64,000 nt of DNA from Pedobacter sp. ISL-64 (GTDB taxonomy: Bacteria; Bacteroidota; Bacteroidia; Sphingobacteriales; Sphingobacteriaceae), in the NCBI RefSeq assembly GCF_018613605.1, contig NZ_JAGGPU010000005.1, positions 186,001-250,000 of the forward strand, in the 5' to 3' direction. Each line of letters begins with the position of its first letter. The first letter of the stretch is position 1. The notes beneath the pieces are model-generated. The model was not told where the DNA came from. It saw nothing but the letters and a program-made list of their open reading frames with translations, and searched no databases. Positions 10,223-20,154 of the stretch are shown piece by piece. The translations under genes were made by a program, and so were the position numbers.

Positions 10223-10284
10223 CAAATGTGCTAGTAAAATTGACGAAATAAAGTAGTTGCTGACTAGGGTTCTCAATAATTTAG
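10223..10284 (+). promoter_or_regulatory. candidate HTCS operator plus -7 box upstream of GH43-CBM6
   Basis: Second copy of the box found at 771-800: the 30 nt at 10223-10252 (start CAAATGTGCTAGTAAAA) differ at two positions only. The TAATTTAG box at 10277-10284 again starts 54 nt after the box start, although the intervening 20-odd bases are unrelated. The ATG of the GH43-CBM6 gene is 34 nt after the -7 box. Identical spacing with a diverged spacer argues for selection rather than recent copying. Confidence 0.6.
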
Positions 10285-10318
10285 CGGCATTGATTGAAAT
10301 TAACCAAATTTATCTTTT

Positions 10319-11686
10319 ATGAACCTTAAATCCATCCTAGCCTTCTGCGCTTTTCTGTTTCTTCTTACAACCACCCAAATCAGCTCCGCCGATGATGTTA
10401 TAGTCGGTTATCGTCATTTGGCAGACCCTGGCACCCTTGTTTACAATGGAAGAGTTTATCTCTACGCGTCTAATGATGATGAGAACTCCTACGATAAAAA
10501 TAGCGGATACAAAATGAAATCGATCGTTTGCATTTCGAGCAGCGACATGAAAAACTGGACAGACCATGGTGTGGTATTTGAAGCACCTAGAGATGTAGCC
10601 TGGGCAGGCAGAACCTGGGCTCCGGCAGCAATTGCCCGCGACGGCAAAATTTTTCTATACTTCGGAAATGGCGGCAATGGCATCGGCGTAGCAACTTCAA
10701 GCAGTCCGATAGGGCCATTTAAAGATCCCATTGGGAAAAAACTCGTTGAAACCGAAACACCAGGTGTACTACCTGCACCCAACATGTGGTTATTTGATCC
10801 AATGACCTTTATTGACGATGATGGCCAGGCCTATATGTATTTTGGTGGTAACGGCGAAAGTAATGTTCGGGTAATTAAACTTAACCGGGATATGATCAGC
10901 GTAGATGGCCCTGCTACATCTATTACTGCTCCTGCATTTTTCGAGGCTTCGTGGATGCATAAGCGCAATGGGATTTATTATTTCTCCTACTCAACCAACC
11001 CGAAAGCGCAGATGCGCATCGACTATATGATGAGTAAAAGCCCTACAACTGGATTTACCTATGGAGGAATTGTTGCCGCGCAACCGCCAAAAAACAATAA
11101 CAACAACCATCAGGGGATTTTCGAATTTAAAGGACAATGGTACCACGCCTACCACAACAGGGCTGTAGCATACAAATTGGGAATCCCCACAGAATTTAAA
11201 AGAAATCTGGCTGTTGAGGTGCTAAATTACAAAGCCGATGGCAGTATCGAACAGGTAACCTACACGGCAGATGGAGTACCACAGGTGGAAGGATTAAATC
11301 CCTACATGCGTGTGGAGGCCGAAACGATGAGTGACCAACAAGGTGTTAAAACTGAAACATGCAGCAAAGGTGGTTTAAATGTTACGCATATTAAAAACGG
11401 AGACTGGATAAAAGTTAGGGGCGTAGACTTCGGCAAGGGAGCAAAAAAGTTTTCAGCTTCTGTAGCAAGTATTGGAAAGGACAATAAAATTGAACTCCGC
11501 TTAGGCAGCCCTGACGGAAAAGTAATCGGAACACTAGCCCTACCAAACACTGGTGATGCGCAGGCCTGGAAAGAAGTGAGCTGCAAAGTTAATGGCGCAA
11601 CGGGAAAACAAGATCTTTTTATAACCATTAAAGGCGCAGAAAAACCAGAAGTAAATATTGATTTTTGGACATTTTCGGCGAAATAG
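10319..11686 (+). CDS. GH43 arabinofuranosidase/xylosidase with C-terminal CBM6
   Basis: Secreted enzyme of 455 residues with a signal peptide ending near ISSADD (about residue 24). The GH43 propeller spans about 27-325, with base D36 (YRHLADPGTLVYNG), modulator D160 (MWLFDPMTFIDDDG) and acid E209 (FFEASWMHKRNGIYY). From residue 331 (MRVEAETMSDQQGV) to the end lies a CBM6-type beta-sandwich, including the usual NGDWIKVRGVDFG strand; these modules bind xylan or other beta-glycans and keep the enzyme on its substrate. Such GH43-CBM6 proteins commonly act on arabinoxylan. It has its own promoter region with the box shared with the GH10 gene at 856 and is followed by a strong terminator. Confidence 0.93.
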   Translation: MNLKSILAFCAFLFLLTTTQISSADDVIVGYRHLADPGTLVYNGRVYLYASNDDENSYDKNSGYKMKSIVCISSSDMKNWTDHGVVFEAPRDVAWAGRTWAPAAIARDGKIFLYFGNGGNGIGVATSSSPIGPFKDPIGKKLVETETPGVLPAPNMWLFDPMTFIDDDGQAYMYFGGNGESNVRVIKLNRDMISVDGPATSITAPAFFEASWMHKRNGIYYFSYSTNPKAQMRIDYMMSKSPTTGFTYGGIVAAQPPKNNNNNHQGIFEFKGQWYHAYHNRAVAYKLGIPTEFKRNLAVEVLNYKADGSIEQVTYTADGVPQVEGLNPYMRVEAETMSDQQGVKTETCSKGGLNVTHIKNGDWIKVRGVDFGKGAKKFSASVASIGKDNKIELRLGSPDGKVIGTLALPNTGDAQAWKEVSCKVNGATGKQDLFITIKGAEKPEVNIDFWTFSAK

Positions 11687-11712
11687 AATTTCACCCTATT
11701 TTTAAGCAAATT

Positions 11713-11747
11713 AACCTCGCAGGTATTGCACCTGCGAGGTTTTTTTT
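11713..11747 (+). terminator. rho-independent terminator after GH43-CBM6
   Basis: A perfect 12-bp stem (AACCTCGCAGGT / ACCTGCGAGGTT, 11713-11724 and 11730-11741) with a 5-nt loop is followed by a run of T (11740-11747). It lies 26 nt after the stop of the plus-strand GH43-CBM6 gene. It could also stop readthrough from the convergent GH43 gene ending at 11846, although the T tract is on the plus side. Confidence 0.92.
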
Positions 11748-11845
11748 ATGGCTAATCAACCTGGAAAAACTTTTCGCAGGAGGCCTAGAAATATTAATTA
11801 TTTTTCAATATGCGTCAGGCAATAAGATCAACAGAAATGTATTGT

Positions 11846-13501
11846 TTATTTTTGCTTGTAAATGGCATCATTGCCACTATAATCTAACCATTTAAAAGAC
11901 GCTGTACTTTTAGTGTTTTCTCCGGATGAAGTACCATAAAGCGCATAAAGTGAGCCGACAAAACCTCCCGCGGTTTCAGTACTCAAAAACTTCCCATCCA
12001 CATTATCCTTCAATATTTTCCATTTGCCCGGACTTTCAGCGTACAGAAAATTGTAAAGCCCTCGATTAGCTCCTATTTTAAACTGCAGGGTTTTAGCTTT
12101 TACCGGAGCTTCAATAATCAAGTCCATACCCTTAGTAGCTCGGTTTCCTTTGTAAAGCTGAACGACCTGCTTGCCATCTTTTATTGATTTGCAGATGTAA
12201 TAAAAATTATATTCACCTTGAAAGATAAGCATTCCTGCTTTTTCATTTGGCTGCGATGCCGTAAAGGTCATCTCGGTTGAAGCGCTACCTGTTAAATGCT
12301 GCTGTCTTTTACCAATAAATGCCGGATTTCCTAACCCCATGCACGTTTCTGGCAATAACTTCATTGTTAAGCCATTTTCTTTATCTAACTTATACCAGCT
12401 GGTATCATTGGTTCTTAGAAACAATAACGATTGATCAAGTTTTTTATCGAATGTAGTTCTGTAAGCAAAGTTTCCACTTTGTGGCGGGGCAGTCTGTTTT
12501 ACTTCCTTAAAATCAGCAGTATAACTATATTGAACTTCTTTTTGGTCTGGATTAATGATAGGCCAGCCATCTACCCATTTAACCGGTGCGATAAATGTTT
12601 CCCTCCCAGTATTATAATGATTGCCTTCATAAGGTCTTACAGCCAGGAAAATGGCATAAGTTTTCCCATCTGGACCATCAACCAATTCTGCATGACCGGT
12701 AGAGGTAATCGGGTCTTTACGGTTTGGATCTAAATCGCGTTGTGTCAATATCGGGTTTTTCTCATATGGAACATAAGGTCCGGTGGCTTGCTTACTTCTT
12801 AAAATTACCTGTGAGTGATTAACGGAAGTACCTCCTTCGGCAGCACAGAGATAATACCAATCGCCACGTTTAAAAATGTGCGGTCCTTCAATCCAGACCG
12901 GTTTTTTGCTGATGTCTACCCCACCATTTACCAGCTGAACTTCTTCACCCACTACTTTTAAACCCACTGGATCAAATTGAAAAGTACGGATGGTTCGGTG
13001 CCCTGGATATAGGGACTTATTATCTGGCGCATCGCTGTTATAAACGATATAGGCTTTGTCCTGATCAAAAAAAAGTGACGGGTCAATCCCTCTCACTTGC
13101 GGTAACCAAACTGGATCACTCCATGGTCCTTCAGGTTTTTTTGACGTCATTACAAAATTTCCGCGCTTATCGATATTGGTACAGGTCATATAAAATATCC
13201 CTTTATAATAATTGATTGAAGGTGCAAAAAGCCCTCTCGAGGTACGATCACCGAAGAAAGTCATTTGTGACGGGCGATCGATCACATTGCCGATCTGTTT
13301 CCAATTTTTTAAATCCTTGCTATGGAACACCGGAACCCCTGGAAAGTAGGCGAAGGTTGAATTAACAAGGTAATAATCGCTTCCCACTTTGGTTACACTG
13401 GGATCAGGATAAAACCCAGCCATAATCGGGTTTGTAAATTTAATTTGTCCGTACGAATAGCCAGTATAAAGAAGGGCAATCAATAGAAGAAGTTTTTTCA
13501 T
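11846..13501 (-). CDS. GH43 xylan beta-xylosidase-like enzyme, two-domain
   Basis: GH43 enzyme of 551 residues. The start is placed at 13501 (MKKLLLLIALLYTG...) because it gives a clean signal peptide (end near YSYGQ) and because a perfect -7 box (13523-13530) overlaps the 33-nt longer reading frame. The catalytic base is D33 (GFYPDPSVTKVG), the modulator is D140 (GIDPSLFFDQD), and the acid is E205 (WIEGPHIFKRGDWYYL). The opening FTNPIMAGFYPDPS...YYLVNSTF is the classic signature of GH43_11/12 beta-xylosidases, and the C-terminal half (about 330-550) is the matching GH43_C2 beta-sandwich. It would release xylose or arabinose from short oligosaccharides in the periplasm. Confidence 0.93.
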   Translation of the reverse strand: MKKLLLLIALLYTGYSYGQIKFTNPIMAGFYPDPSVTKVGSDYYLVNSTFAYFPGVPVFHSKDLKNWKQIGNVIDRPSQMTFFGDRTSRGLFAPSINYYKGIFYMTCTNIDKRGNFVMTSKKPEGPWSDPVWLPQVRGIDPSLFFDQDKAYIVYNSDAPDNKSLYPGHRTIRTFQFDPVGLKVVGEEVQLVNGGVDISKKPVWIEGPHIFKRGDWYYLCAAEGGTSVNHSQVILRSKQATGPYVPYEKNPILTQRDLDPNRKDPITSTGHAELVDGPDGKTYAIFLAVRPYEGNHYNTGRETFIAPVKWVDGWPIINPDQKEVQYSYTADFKEVKQTAPPQSGNFAYRTTFDKKLDQSLLFLRTNDTSWYKLDKENGLTMKLLPETCMGLGNPAFIGKRQQHLTGSASTEMTFTASQPNEKAGMLIFQGEYNFYYICKSIKDGKQVVQLYKGNRATKGMDLIIEAPVKAKTLQFKIGANRGLYNFLYAESPGKWKILKDNVDGKFLSTETAGGFVGSLYALYGTSSGENTKSTASFKWLDYSGNDAIYKQK

Positions 13502-13522
13502 AAAATGCACGTTGGTTATGCT

Positions 13523-13530
13523 CAAAACTA
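13523..13530 (-). promoter_or_regulatory. -7 box upstream of GH43 at 11846-13501
   Basis: TAGTTTTG on the minus strand is a perfect TAnnTTTG match, 21 nt upstream of the chosen ATG. No clear -33 TTTG is present at the expected distance, which is common for activator-dependent PUL promoters. Confidence 0.45.
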
Positions 13531-13534
13531 ACAT

Positions 13535-13958
13535 CTACTTCCTTACTGACATGAGCCATTTGTTCAAAAGAAAGCTCCAGATGTTTGTTTTAAAAAAATC
13601 AATATGGGTGACAGGGGATTTTATAGCTCACAATATGTCGTCATTGCAATGACAACCTTTCTATGTAAGTCTGTCATCAACCCACCCATGTATTTGAAAA
13701 ATTCTAACATCTACCATTGACAGACTCCAATAAAATGGTCGTCATCTCGACTGTAGCGCAGTCCCGAACGTTCGGGAGAGAGATCTATCTAGGCAGATTT
13801 CTCGACTGCGTTGCACTCCGCTCGAAATGACGATAGCTTGAGGGAGCTATCTCCTCAAGCTTCTATGTCATTTATATTGATTTTTATACAATAAATTACT
13901 CCTCAGACTGACATCGCAATTATTTTTATTAAAATTTAAATAAGCTCTTAGATAGCTT
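13535..13958. other. intergenic region between GH43 and the xylan HTCS
   Basis: No gene was recognised. The gap holds the repeat cluster at 13594-13832. The part next to the HTCS stop (13860-13958) is AT-rich with no clear terminator. Confidence 0.5.
13594..13832. repeat. cluster of interspersed repeats: GACAGGGGATTTTA unit and CGTCATCTCGA hairpin
   Basis: The unit at 13594-13623 matches 50982-51011 at 26 of 30 positions. The element at 13740-13832 is a long inverted repeat with arms CGTCATCTCGACTG and CTCGAAATGACG and an internal perfect palindrome around CCCGAACGTTCGGG. A short ACCATTGACAGACTCC segment near 13712-13730 matches the inverse of the 58676 unit. These are the same dispersed families as at 8227, 51036 and 58611. 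Confidence 0.75.
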
Positions 13959-16900
13959 TTAAAGCTTCACGCGTTTATCTTTTCGTTTTACATTGATATA
14001 TTCGGAGGGAAGCATGTTAAACTGCGCTTTAAAAAGCTTCGAAAAATAGCTTGGCGTACCAAAACCAGTCATGTATGCAATCTGTGCAACGTTGTAATCA
14101 CTTTTCTCCAATAATTCTACTGCCCTTTCCAGTTTTACGGATCTAATGTATTCGATTGGTGTCAGGCCAGTAATTTCGAGCAGTTTGTGGTAGAGAGAAC
14201 CTCGGCTCATGCCCACATGCCTGCTTAGTTCCTCTACTGAGAGTTCTGGATTGTTAAGCTTTTCGTCAATATACTGGACGATTTTATTCAACAACTTAAC
14301 TTCGCTAGACTCAATTTCGATTTCTTTAGCCTGTACCTGCACCTGTTTAGAATATGCATTTTTTACCGAGCGATTAAACAACAATAGGTTGTCGATTTTC
14401 GCATGGAGAATGTCAAAATTAAAAGGCTTGGTGAGGTAGTCGTTGGCACCGGATTTCAGGCCTTTAACCTGGTCTTCTTCTCCACTGATTGCGGTTAACA
14501 GGATAACTGGGATATGACTTGTTCTTTTGTCTGCCTTTATTTTTTGGCTTAGCTCAATGCCATTCATTTCTGGCATGCTGATGTCGGTAACAACTAATTG
14601 CGGGTGCCCGGAAAGCGTTTTCTGCCAACCTTCTTTACCATTTGACGCCTCTATAATATGATAAAATGGCTGCAGACTATCTTTTAGGTAAAACCTAAAT
14701 TCCTCATTGTCTTCAACCAAAAGGATTGTGGGCATCTTGACCTCATTAGTTGCTGGTTCAGTAACGGATTCATCCAGTTCTTCGTTCGTAAAACCATAGG
14801 CGGTATCATCAACCTCTTGATCATTTTCTTCATCCACTATCTCAACTGGAATCGAAACCAAAAATGCTGTTCCCTTTCCAAGTTCACTTTTTACGGTAAT
14901 CTGCCCGCCGTGCAGTTCTACAAACTCTTTTACAATCGACAACCCGATTCCACTGCCTTGATTTAAGATAGAACTCACATTGTTATCCATAAAAAAACGA
15001 TCGAACACCTTGTCTTTACTTTGATGTGCAATGCCTATTCCGGTGTCTGAAACCTCAATACAAAATACAGGCTTAGTCTGATCGGCAGCGGCTCTTATGA
15101 ACATATTAAGAGATACTTCCCCACCTTCTTTTGTAAATTTAAATGCATTAGAAAGCAGGTTAAATACAATTCTTTCCATTTTATCCTGATCAAAATGCGT
15201 TCTCAGGTTTTTAATATCGCTGTTAATACGAAGAGAAATTTTCTTGCGCTCGGAAAGATCCTGGAATGCTTCTGCAGCTTCACTGATAAAAGTAATGAGA
15301 TCGGCCTCGTTCAGGTTCAACTTTAGTTCCTGTTCTTCCATTTTTCTAAAATCGAGCAGTTGATTGACCAGATTTAACAGCCTCCGTGCATTTCTACGGA
15401 TCATCTTTACCTGACCGGCTACAGAAGATTCCTGTTTAACGGCAAGCAACTTATCAACGGGTGCCAAAATCAATGAAATCGGCGTTCTAAACTCATGGCT
15501 TAAATTGGTGAGGAATTTGATCTTTTGTATATCCAACGCATGGGCACGTTCGGCATCCCTTCGCTGCTGTAGGATCCTTTGTTCAGCATTGATCTGGGCC
15601 TGTTCAATAGCAAGTTGCTGTTTGATGCGCTGAATTCCCCGTCGCCTAATGGCAAACAGGATTGTACCAATTAAGACTGCATAAAAAATATAAGCATAAA
15701 TAGTTCTCCAGAAGGGCGGTTGTATATGAACAGAAATTGAAGTGATTTTATCACTCCAAACGCCGTCGTTGTTACTTGCCCTTACCTGAAAAATGTAATC
15801 TCCGGGGTCCAAATTCGTATAATATGCTGTTTTCTCTTTACCAACTTCATTCCAGCCATCATCCAAACCAACAAGGCGATAGGAATAGTGGTTTTGTTGC
15901 GGCGCTGTGTAATTTAACGCTACATAACTAATTGAGAAATTTTGCCCATAGCTCAGTTTAATTTTTTTCGCGAAGCCAATCTGCTCTTCAATAGGTGATT
16001 TTTCACCAGGAAGTACAACAGTATTGGCGACCTTTAGTTCGGTAAGCAACACATTTGGAACCACATTATTGGAGGGCAATTCAAGCGGATTAAAATAGTT
16101 GAAACCGTCTTGCCCGCCAAAATAAAGCTCGCCATCTGAAGTGCTGATTCCCGAACCCAATATAAAAGGACTGTCTTGCACCCCATTGGGACGTCCAAAG
16201 TTTTTTATTTTTTTTGTTTCTGGATCAAGACAACTGATGCCATTATCGGTACTGAACCAAATCAGACCGTCTCTGCCTTCCAATATTTTGTAAACAATAG
16301 CATTTGGTAATCCGTTTGTTTCGTTAAAATTGGTAAATTTTCCGGTACGGCGATTGAAAAGATCGAGCCCGGCACCATCAGTTCCGGCCCAAATATTTCC
16401 TCTACTATCACATAACAAACTCAATACCACATCATTAGAAAGCCCACTATTTGCTTTTCGGTATACTTTAAATTTGCCGTTGTTGCGTTGAAATACGGCT
16501 ATTCCCGTTCCGCTGGATGATATCCACATATTTCCATAAGGATCTTCAACAATTGAACGTATAAAACCATTGCTAGGGAGAACCATAGGTGGCGAGGATT
16601 GAGTGCCGTACCGGGTAAATGAATTTGTCTTATAATCAAATACATTCACTCCAGTTCCGTTTGTACCAATCCATATCAAGCCCTTGCTATCTTCTTTGAT
16701 AGCGAAAATTTCGTTTTGATTAAGATCAGTTGCCGATGGTCCGGCTAGGAATTGTTTGTAAGTTTTGGTTTTGGGATTATAGGCAAACAAGCCATGCTGA
16801 TACGTTCCCACCCAAAGCACGCCCCTGGAATCGAGCATTAGCGTAAGGATGGACAATGGATTTCGCGAAAAATCAATTTTGCTTTTCATGTCGATATGCT

Positions 16901-18101
16901 CGAACACACCTTTGTCCCGATCGAAAAAATGTAGTCCTCCGCCATCCGTGCCCACAAAGATTTTTTGTTTTGAGAATTCGGCAAAAGAAGTGACAATGGG
17001 CGATGAAAGTCCTTTTGGATCAAATGGGCTGCTACGCTTTAGGTTAAACAGTGCTAAATTTGGATCGAACTTATTAACGCCGCCCTGGTAGGTACCTAGC
17101 CAAATAATGCCATTATTAGCCATACAAATGCTTCTAACCGACTTATTGCTAAGGCCAAAGGTTTCACGTTTGTTGGGACGAATGTTTGAGAAAACCTCGG
17201 TGGCGGTATCGAAAATAGTTACCCCATCTTCGGTTCCTAACCACAATTTGCCTCCTTTTTCCAATCTGGCAGAATAAATAATGTCGTTTGAAAACAACTT
17301 ATCACCCGATTGCAAAAAGGATTTGAAATGCTTTTCATCATCCAACAACATATTGAGGCCATTGTAGGTACCAAAAAATATCCGCCCCTTTTCATCCTTC
17401 ACAATAGTTTTAATGAAATTATTAGTAAGGCGCGAAGGGTCATTGGGATGATGGATAAACTTTTCGGTGGCGCCATTGGTTAAATTAAGTGCCAAAAGCC
17501 CTAAATTGGTGCCGATCCATATCTTATTGCCGCTACCTTGAAGAAAAGAAAGCACACTGGAACCGTTGCCCATCAATGCACCGATACCTACATTTTTTAC
17601 CTTAAAAGTTTTGGTATTGATAACCCGGTAGCCGCCAAAAGTGCCTACCCAGATATTTCCGGTTCTATCTTCGTAAAGTGTTAATACATTAAACGGGACG
17701 TTACGATTCGGGATGCCTTCACCTACAAATGATTTAAATGTATTTTTCTTAGCATCATAGTAAGCCAAGCCCCCTCCGTTCGTACCTACCCAAAGTCTTC
17801 CCTTCCGGTCTTCTAAAAGTGCCGAGATATTGTTAGACGGAATGCTCGTGCTATCACCACTTTTAGTGGTATAAACGGTAAAATTGGTACCATCAAACTT
17901 ATTCAGCCCATCGCTGGTACCAAACCATACAAGACCATTATGATCCTGCAGGATTGTATTTACAGTATTTGAAGAAAGGCCATTTTTAGTATTGAGGGTA
18001 ATGAAATTGGGGTTACTTTGCCCCTTTACAATAGTGTACGTCAATAACAATATCCCTAGAAGTGACATTGCGCTTATACCTGATACTCGTTTTAACATCA
18101 T
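13959..18101 (-). CDS. hybrid two-component system regulator (HTCS) of the xylan PUL
   Basis: One-protein sensor/regulator of 1380 residues. An N-terminal signal/anchor is followed by periplasmic two-component propeller repeats (about 35-700; many copies of GLVWFGTSDGLNKFD-like units) and a Y_Y_Y domain (about 710-790). A transmembrane helix lies near residues 800-821. The histidine kinase has phosphoacceptor H869 in NLSHEFRTP and an HATPase domain with DTGIGIA and GSGIGLSIVKEFVELHGG. The receiver domain (about 1124-1235) has D1173 in VTDISMPEMNG. A C-terminal AraC-type DNA-binding domain (about 1285-1372) contains GFGTPSYFSKLFK. The propeller would bind a xylo-oligosaccharide in the periplasm and the AraC domain would activate the neighbouring xylan genes. 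It lies in the middle of the xylan genes, which is its best functional clue. Confidence 0.95.
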   Translation of the reverse strand: MMLKRVSGISAMSLLGILLLTYTIVKGQSNPNFITLNTKNGLSSNTVNTILQDHNGLVWFGTSDGLNKFDGTNFTVYTTKSGDSTSIPSNNISALLEDRKGRLWVGTNGGGLAYYDAKKNTFKSFVGEGIPNRNVPFNVLTLYEDRTGNIWVGTFGGYRVINTKTFKVKNVGIGALMGNGSSVLSFLQGSGNKIWIGTNLGLLALNLTNGATEKFIHHPNDPSRLTNNFIKTIVKDEKGRIFFGTYNGLNMLLDDEKHFKSFLQSGDKLFSNDIIYSARLEKGGKLWLGTEDGVTIFDTATEVFSNIRPNKRETFGLSNKSVRSICMANNGIIWLGTYQGGVNKFDPNLALFNLKRSSPFDPKGLSSPIVTSFAEFSKQKIFVGTDGGGLHFFDRDKGVFEHIDMKSKIDFSRNPLSILTLMLDSRGVLWVGTYQHGLFAYNPKTKTYKQFLAGPSATDLNQNEIFAIKEDSKGLIWIGTNGTGVNVFDYKTNSFTRYGTQSSPPMVLPSNGFIRSIVEDPYGNMWISSSGTGIAVFQRNNGKFKVYRKANSGLSNDVVLSLLCDSRGNIWAGTDGAGLDLFNRRTGKFTNFNETNGLPNAIVYKILEGRDGLIWFSTDNGISCLDPETKKIKNFGRPNGVQDSPFILGSGISTSDGELYFGGQDGFNYFNPLELPSNNVVPNVLLTELKVANTVVLPGEKSPIEEQIGFAKKIKLSYGQNFSISYVALNYTAPQQNHYSYRLVGLDDGWNEVGKEKTAYYTNLDPGDYIFQVRASNNDGVWSDKITSISVHIQPPFWRTIYAYIFYAVLIGTILFAIRRRGIQRIKQQLAIEQAQINAEQRILQQRRDAERAHALDIQKIKFLTNLSHEFRTPISLILAPVDKLLAVKQESSVAGQVKMIRRNARRLLNLVNQLLDFRKMEEQELKLNLNEADLITFISEAAEAFQDLSERKKISLRINSDIKNLRTHFDQDKMERIVFNLLSNAFKFTKEGGEVSLNMFIRAAADQTKPVFCIEVSDTGIGIAHQSKDKVFDRFFMDNNVSSILNQGSGIGLSIVKEFVELHGGQITVKSELGKGTAFLVSIPVEIVDEENDQEVDDTAYGFTNEELDESVTEPATNEVKMPTILLVEDNEEFRFYLKDSLQPFYHIIEASNGKEGWQKTLSGHPQLVVTDISMPEMNGIELSQKIKADKRTSHIPVILLTAISGEEDQVKGLKSGANDYLTKPFNFDILHAKIDNLLLFNRSVKNAYSKQVQVQAKEIEIESSEVKLLNKIVQYIDEKLNNPELSVEELSRHVGMSRGSLYHKLLEITGLTPIEYIRSVKLERAVELLEKSDYNVAQIAYMTGFGTPSYFSKLFKAQFNMLPSEYINVKRKDKRVKL

Positions 18102-18231
18102 AACAATAGATTCACGCTTTAGCGATCTGGATTGTGATTGTACTAGTGCAGGGCTTGCTTAGCTCGCCTTTGGTACACTTTGGATTTATATTTGCTTTGT
18201 GCGTAAATATAGTTAACACCCCTAATTTAAA

Positions 18232-20154
18232 CTATTTTATTTCAGCTTCGAACGGAGATGCTGGCAAGCCCTCTGCGTTATACAAATTTGCACCGTCGGG
18301 ATTATCCGCCCAGGCGTATCGAACAGCAACAGGATTGGAAATGCTATCGTTCCAAACAATTACGGTGTTACCTTCAATTTTAGCCTTGGCCCAAATATAT
18401 TTTTTATCGGCACCTGCAATGGAAAAATGATAAAGTTCGGGTTCACCTTTTGCAATTATTCCACTTCCCATATGATCAAAATTCAAAATCACCTTATTGC
18501 CCTGCACTGTTGCTGATCTGTAGATTGGACCTGAGTAAACAATGTTTTTTTCACCATAAATCAGCTTTTGGGCCCACAAAGCCAAACGCTCGCCAATTGT
18601 TTTTTTGTTCAGGGGATGAATATCATTCCATTCGCCGGCACCGAGCCCAACAGACATTCCTGTATTTGGCACTTTTAAGGTTTGGAGCTGGCTCTGCCGC
18701 AGTTGTGCCCAGTCGCTCTCAACAGGAACATAATCAACCTCCATATAATTGGGTAGTTGTGCAAATAAAAATGGAATATTGCTCAAGCCCCATTTATTTC
18801 TCCAATCGTTAATCAGTGCAGGTAGCAGTTTGGCGTATTCTCTTGGCTTGCCTGCATTTGTTTCACCCTGGTACCATAAAAAGCCACTTATACTATAATT
18901 GATTGCAGGTGCAACCATAGTATTGTAAAGTCCCGTAGGAGAACTTTGCGCCACAATTGGCTGGATAATTTGTTGCCCTGACTGGGAATAGCTTGTTTTA
19001 GGAAATACTTGGTCCACCTGGTAATCCCATTCGCCCCTTAAGTCAATTACTTGTCCGTTGGCCTGTAACGAATAATTTTTGTCAGGCACAAAGCCACCTT
19101 TGCCCATTGTATTTGTAACTTTTACTAAAATGATATTTTTACCTGGTTTTAACAGGTTGGCTGGCACATTGTATCTTCTTGGAGGATACTGATAAGTGAT
19201 ATTGCCTACAAAAATGCCATTTACGAAAGTGGAATCTGCATCGATAATACGCCCCATAAAAAGTTTTGCCTGCACGCCTGTCATCCCTGCAGGAACATCA
19301 ATTTCTTTTTTAAAATATAGGATGCCATTCAGGTTTCTCACGCCCTGATCTGCCCAATAACCTGGCATCCAGAACTTATGCCATGTTTTTGGCACATAGG
19401 ATGATTGCAAGCTTTTAACTGGCATAGGTAGCCCCTGTTTTTTAAGGTTGTTCATATAAGTGGTATCCCGAAAGTTTTTGATCTGGGCTTCAGCTGCAGG
19501 AAAATCCTTAAATGCGTCCATACTCATCCAGGCCTCTATTGGCGTTCCACCCACGCTGGAATTAATGATCCCAATGGGAATTTTGTATTTTTGATAGAGT
19601 TTTTTTGCGAAGAAATAAGTAACTCCTCCAAACTCAAGCAATTCTTTACCTGATGCCAACTTCCACTCCCCTTTTGGCAAATCCAGTGATTCTTTGGATA
19701 CATCAGCCTTTGTGGGTACAAAGAAATTCCTGATCTGCGGAAAATTATCATTATTAACTTCGTCTGGATAATTTTCTTTCAGTCTTTCCATTGCTAACAC
19801 CATGTTAGATTGGCCTGCACAAAAATATACGTCTCCAATTAAAATATCGGTTAGTGTAATCAAATTCTGTCCTTCAATAGTCATGGTATATGGGCCTCCG
19901 GCTTTCATTTTGGGAAGCATAATCAACCACTTCCCATCGCTGCCGGTAATTGTCTTAAACTTTCTATTGTTAAAAGAAAGTTTAACTTTCTCATTTGCAT
20001 TGGCCCAACCCCAGATCTTTAAATCTGTATTTCGTTGTAGCACCATTCGATTACTGATTAACTGTGGAAGTTTTACCTCTGCTTTTGTTTTTAGGTTAGT
20101 GAATAAAACTGTAACGAGCAAAGCGCAAAGCGGAAGATAAGATTTTACGGTCAT
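18232..20154 (-). CDS. CE20-like acetylesterase (sialate O-acetylesterase family) with inserted beta-sandwich
   Basis: SGNH esterase of about 640 residues. The start at 20154 (MTVKSYLPLC) is chosen since the 9 extra residues upstream break the signal-peptide pattern. The nucleophile is S116 in FCAGQSNMVL, the Gly block is NSSVGGTPIEAW (about 198-209), and the catalytic Asp/His are D511 and H513 in EWNDIHPLN. A jelly-roll insert (about 270-370, LNGILYFKKEID...NIILVKV) splits the SGNH domain, as in CE20-type xylan acetylesterases. WYQGETNAG near residue 428 is the second family signature. It probably removes acetyl groups from xylo-oligosaccharides. It lies upstream of the HTCS and downstream of the xylan transport operon, separated from the latter by a terminator. 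Confidence 0.87.
   Translation of the reverse strand: MTVKSYLPLCALLVTVLFTNLKTKAEVKLPQLISNRMVLQRNTDLKIWGWANANEKVKLSFNNRKFKTITGSDGKWLIMLPKMKAGGPYTMTIEGQNLITLTDILIGDVYFCAGQSNMVLAMERLKENYPDEVNNDNFPQIRNFFVPTKADVSKESLDLPKGEWKLASGKELLEFGGVTYFFAKKLYQKYKIPIGIINSSVGGTPIEAWMSMDAFKDFPAAEAQIKNFRDTTYMNNLKKQGLPMPVKSLQSSYVPKTWHKFWMPGYWADQGVRNLNGILYFKKEIDVPAGMTGVQAKLFMGRIIDADSTFVNGIFVGNITYQYPPRRYNVPANLLKPGKNIILVKVTNTMGKGGFVPDKNYSLQANGQVIDLRGEWDYQVDQVFPKTSYSQSGQQIIQPIVAQSSPTGLYNTMVAPAINYSISGFLWYQGETNAGKPREYAKLLPALINDWRNKWGLSNIPFLFAQLPNYMEVDYVPVESDWAQLRQSQLQTLKVPNTGMSVGLGAGEWNDIHPLNKKTIGERLALWAQKLIYGEKNIVYSGPIYRSATVQGNKVILNFDHMGSGIIAKGEPELYHFSIAGADKKYIWAKAKIEGNTVIVWNDSISNPVAVRYAWADNPDGANLYNAEGLPASPFEAEIK

Noticed and set aside
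13502..13534. Longer start for the GH43 at 11846-13501
   Set aside because: The extra codons overlap a perfect -7 box and break the signal peptide pattern.
18134..18150. TGTACTAGT next to the HTCS start, identical to part of the shared box
   Set aside because: Only nine bases agree, about what chance gives in 64 kb; the rest of the box is absent.
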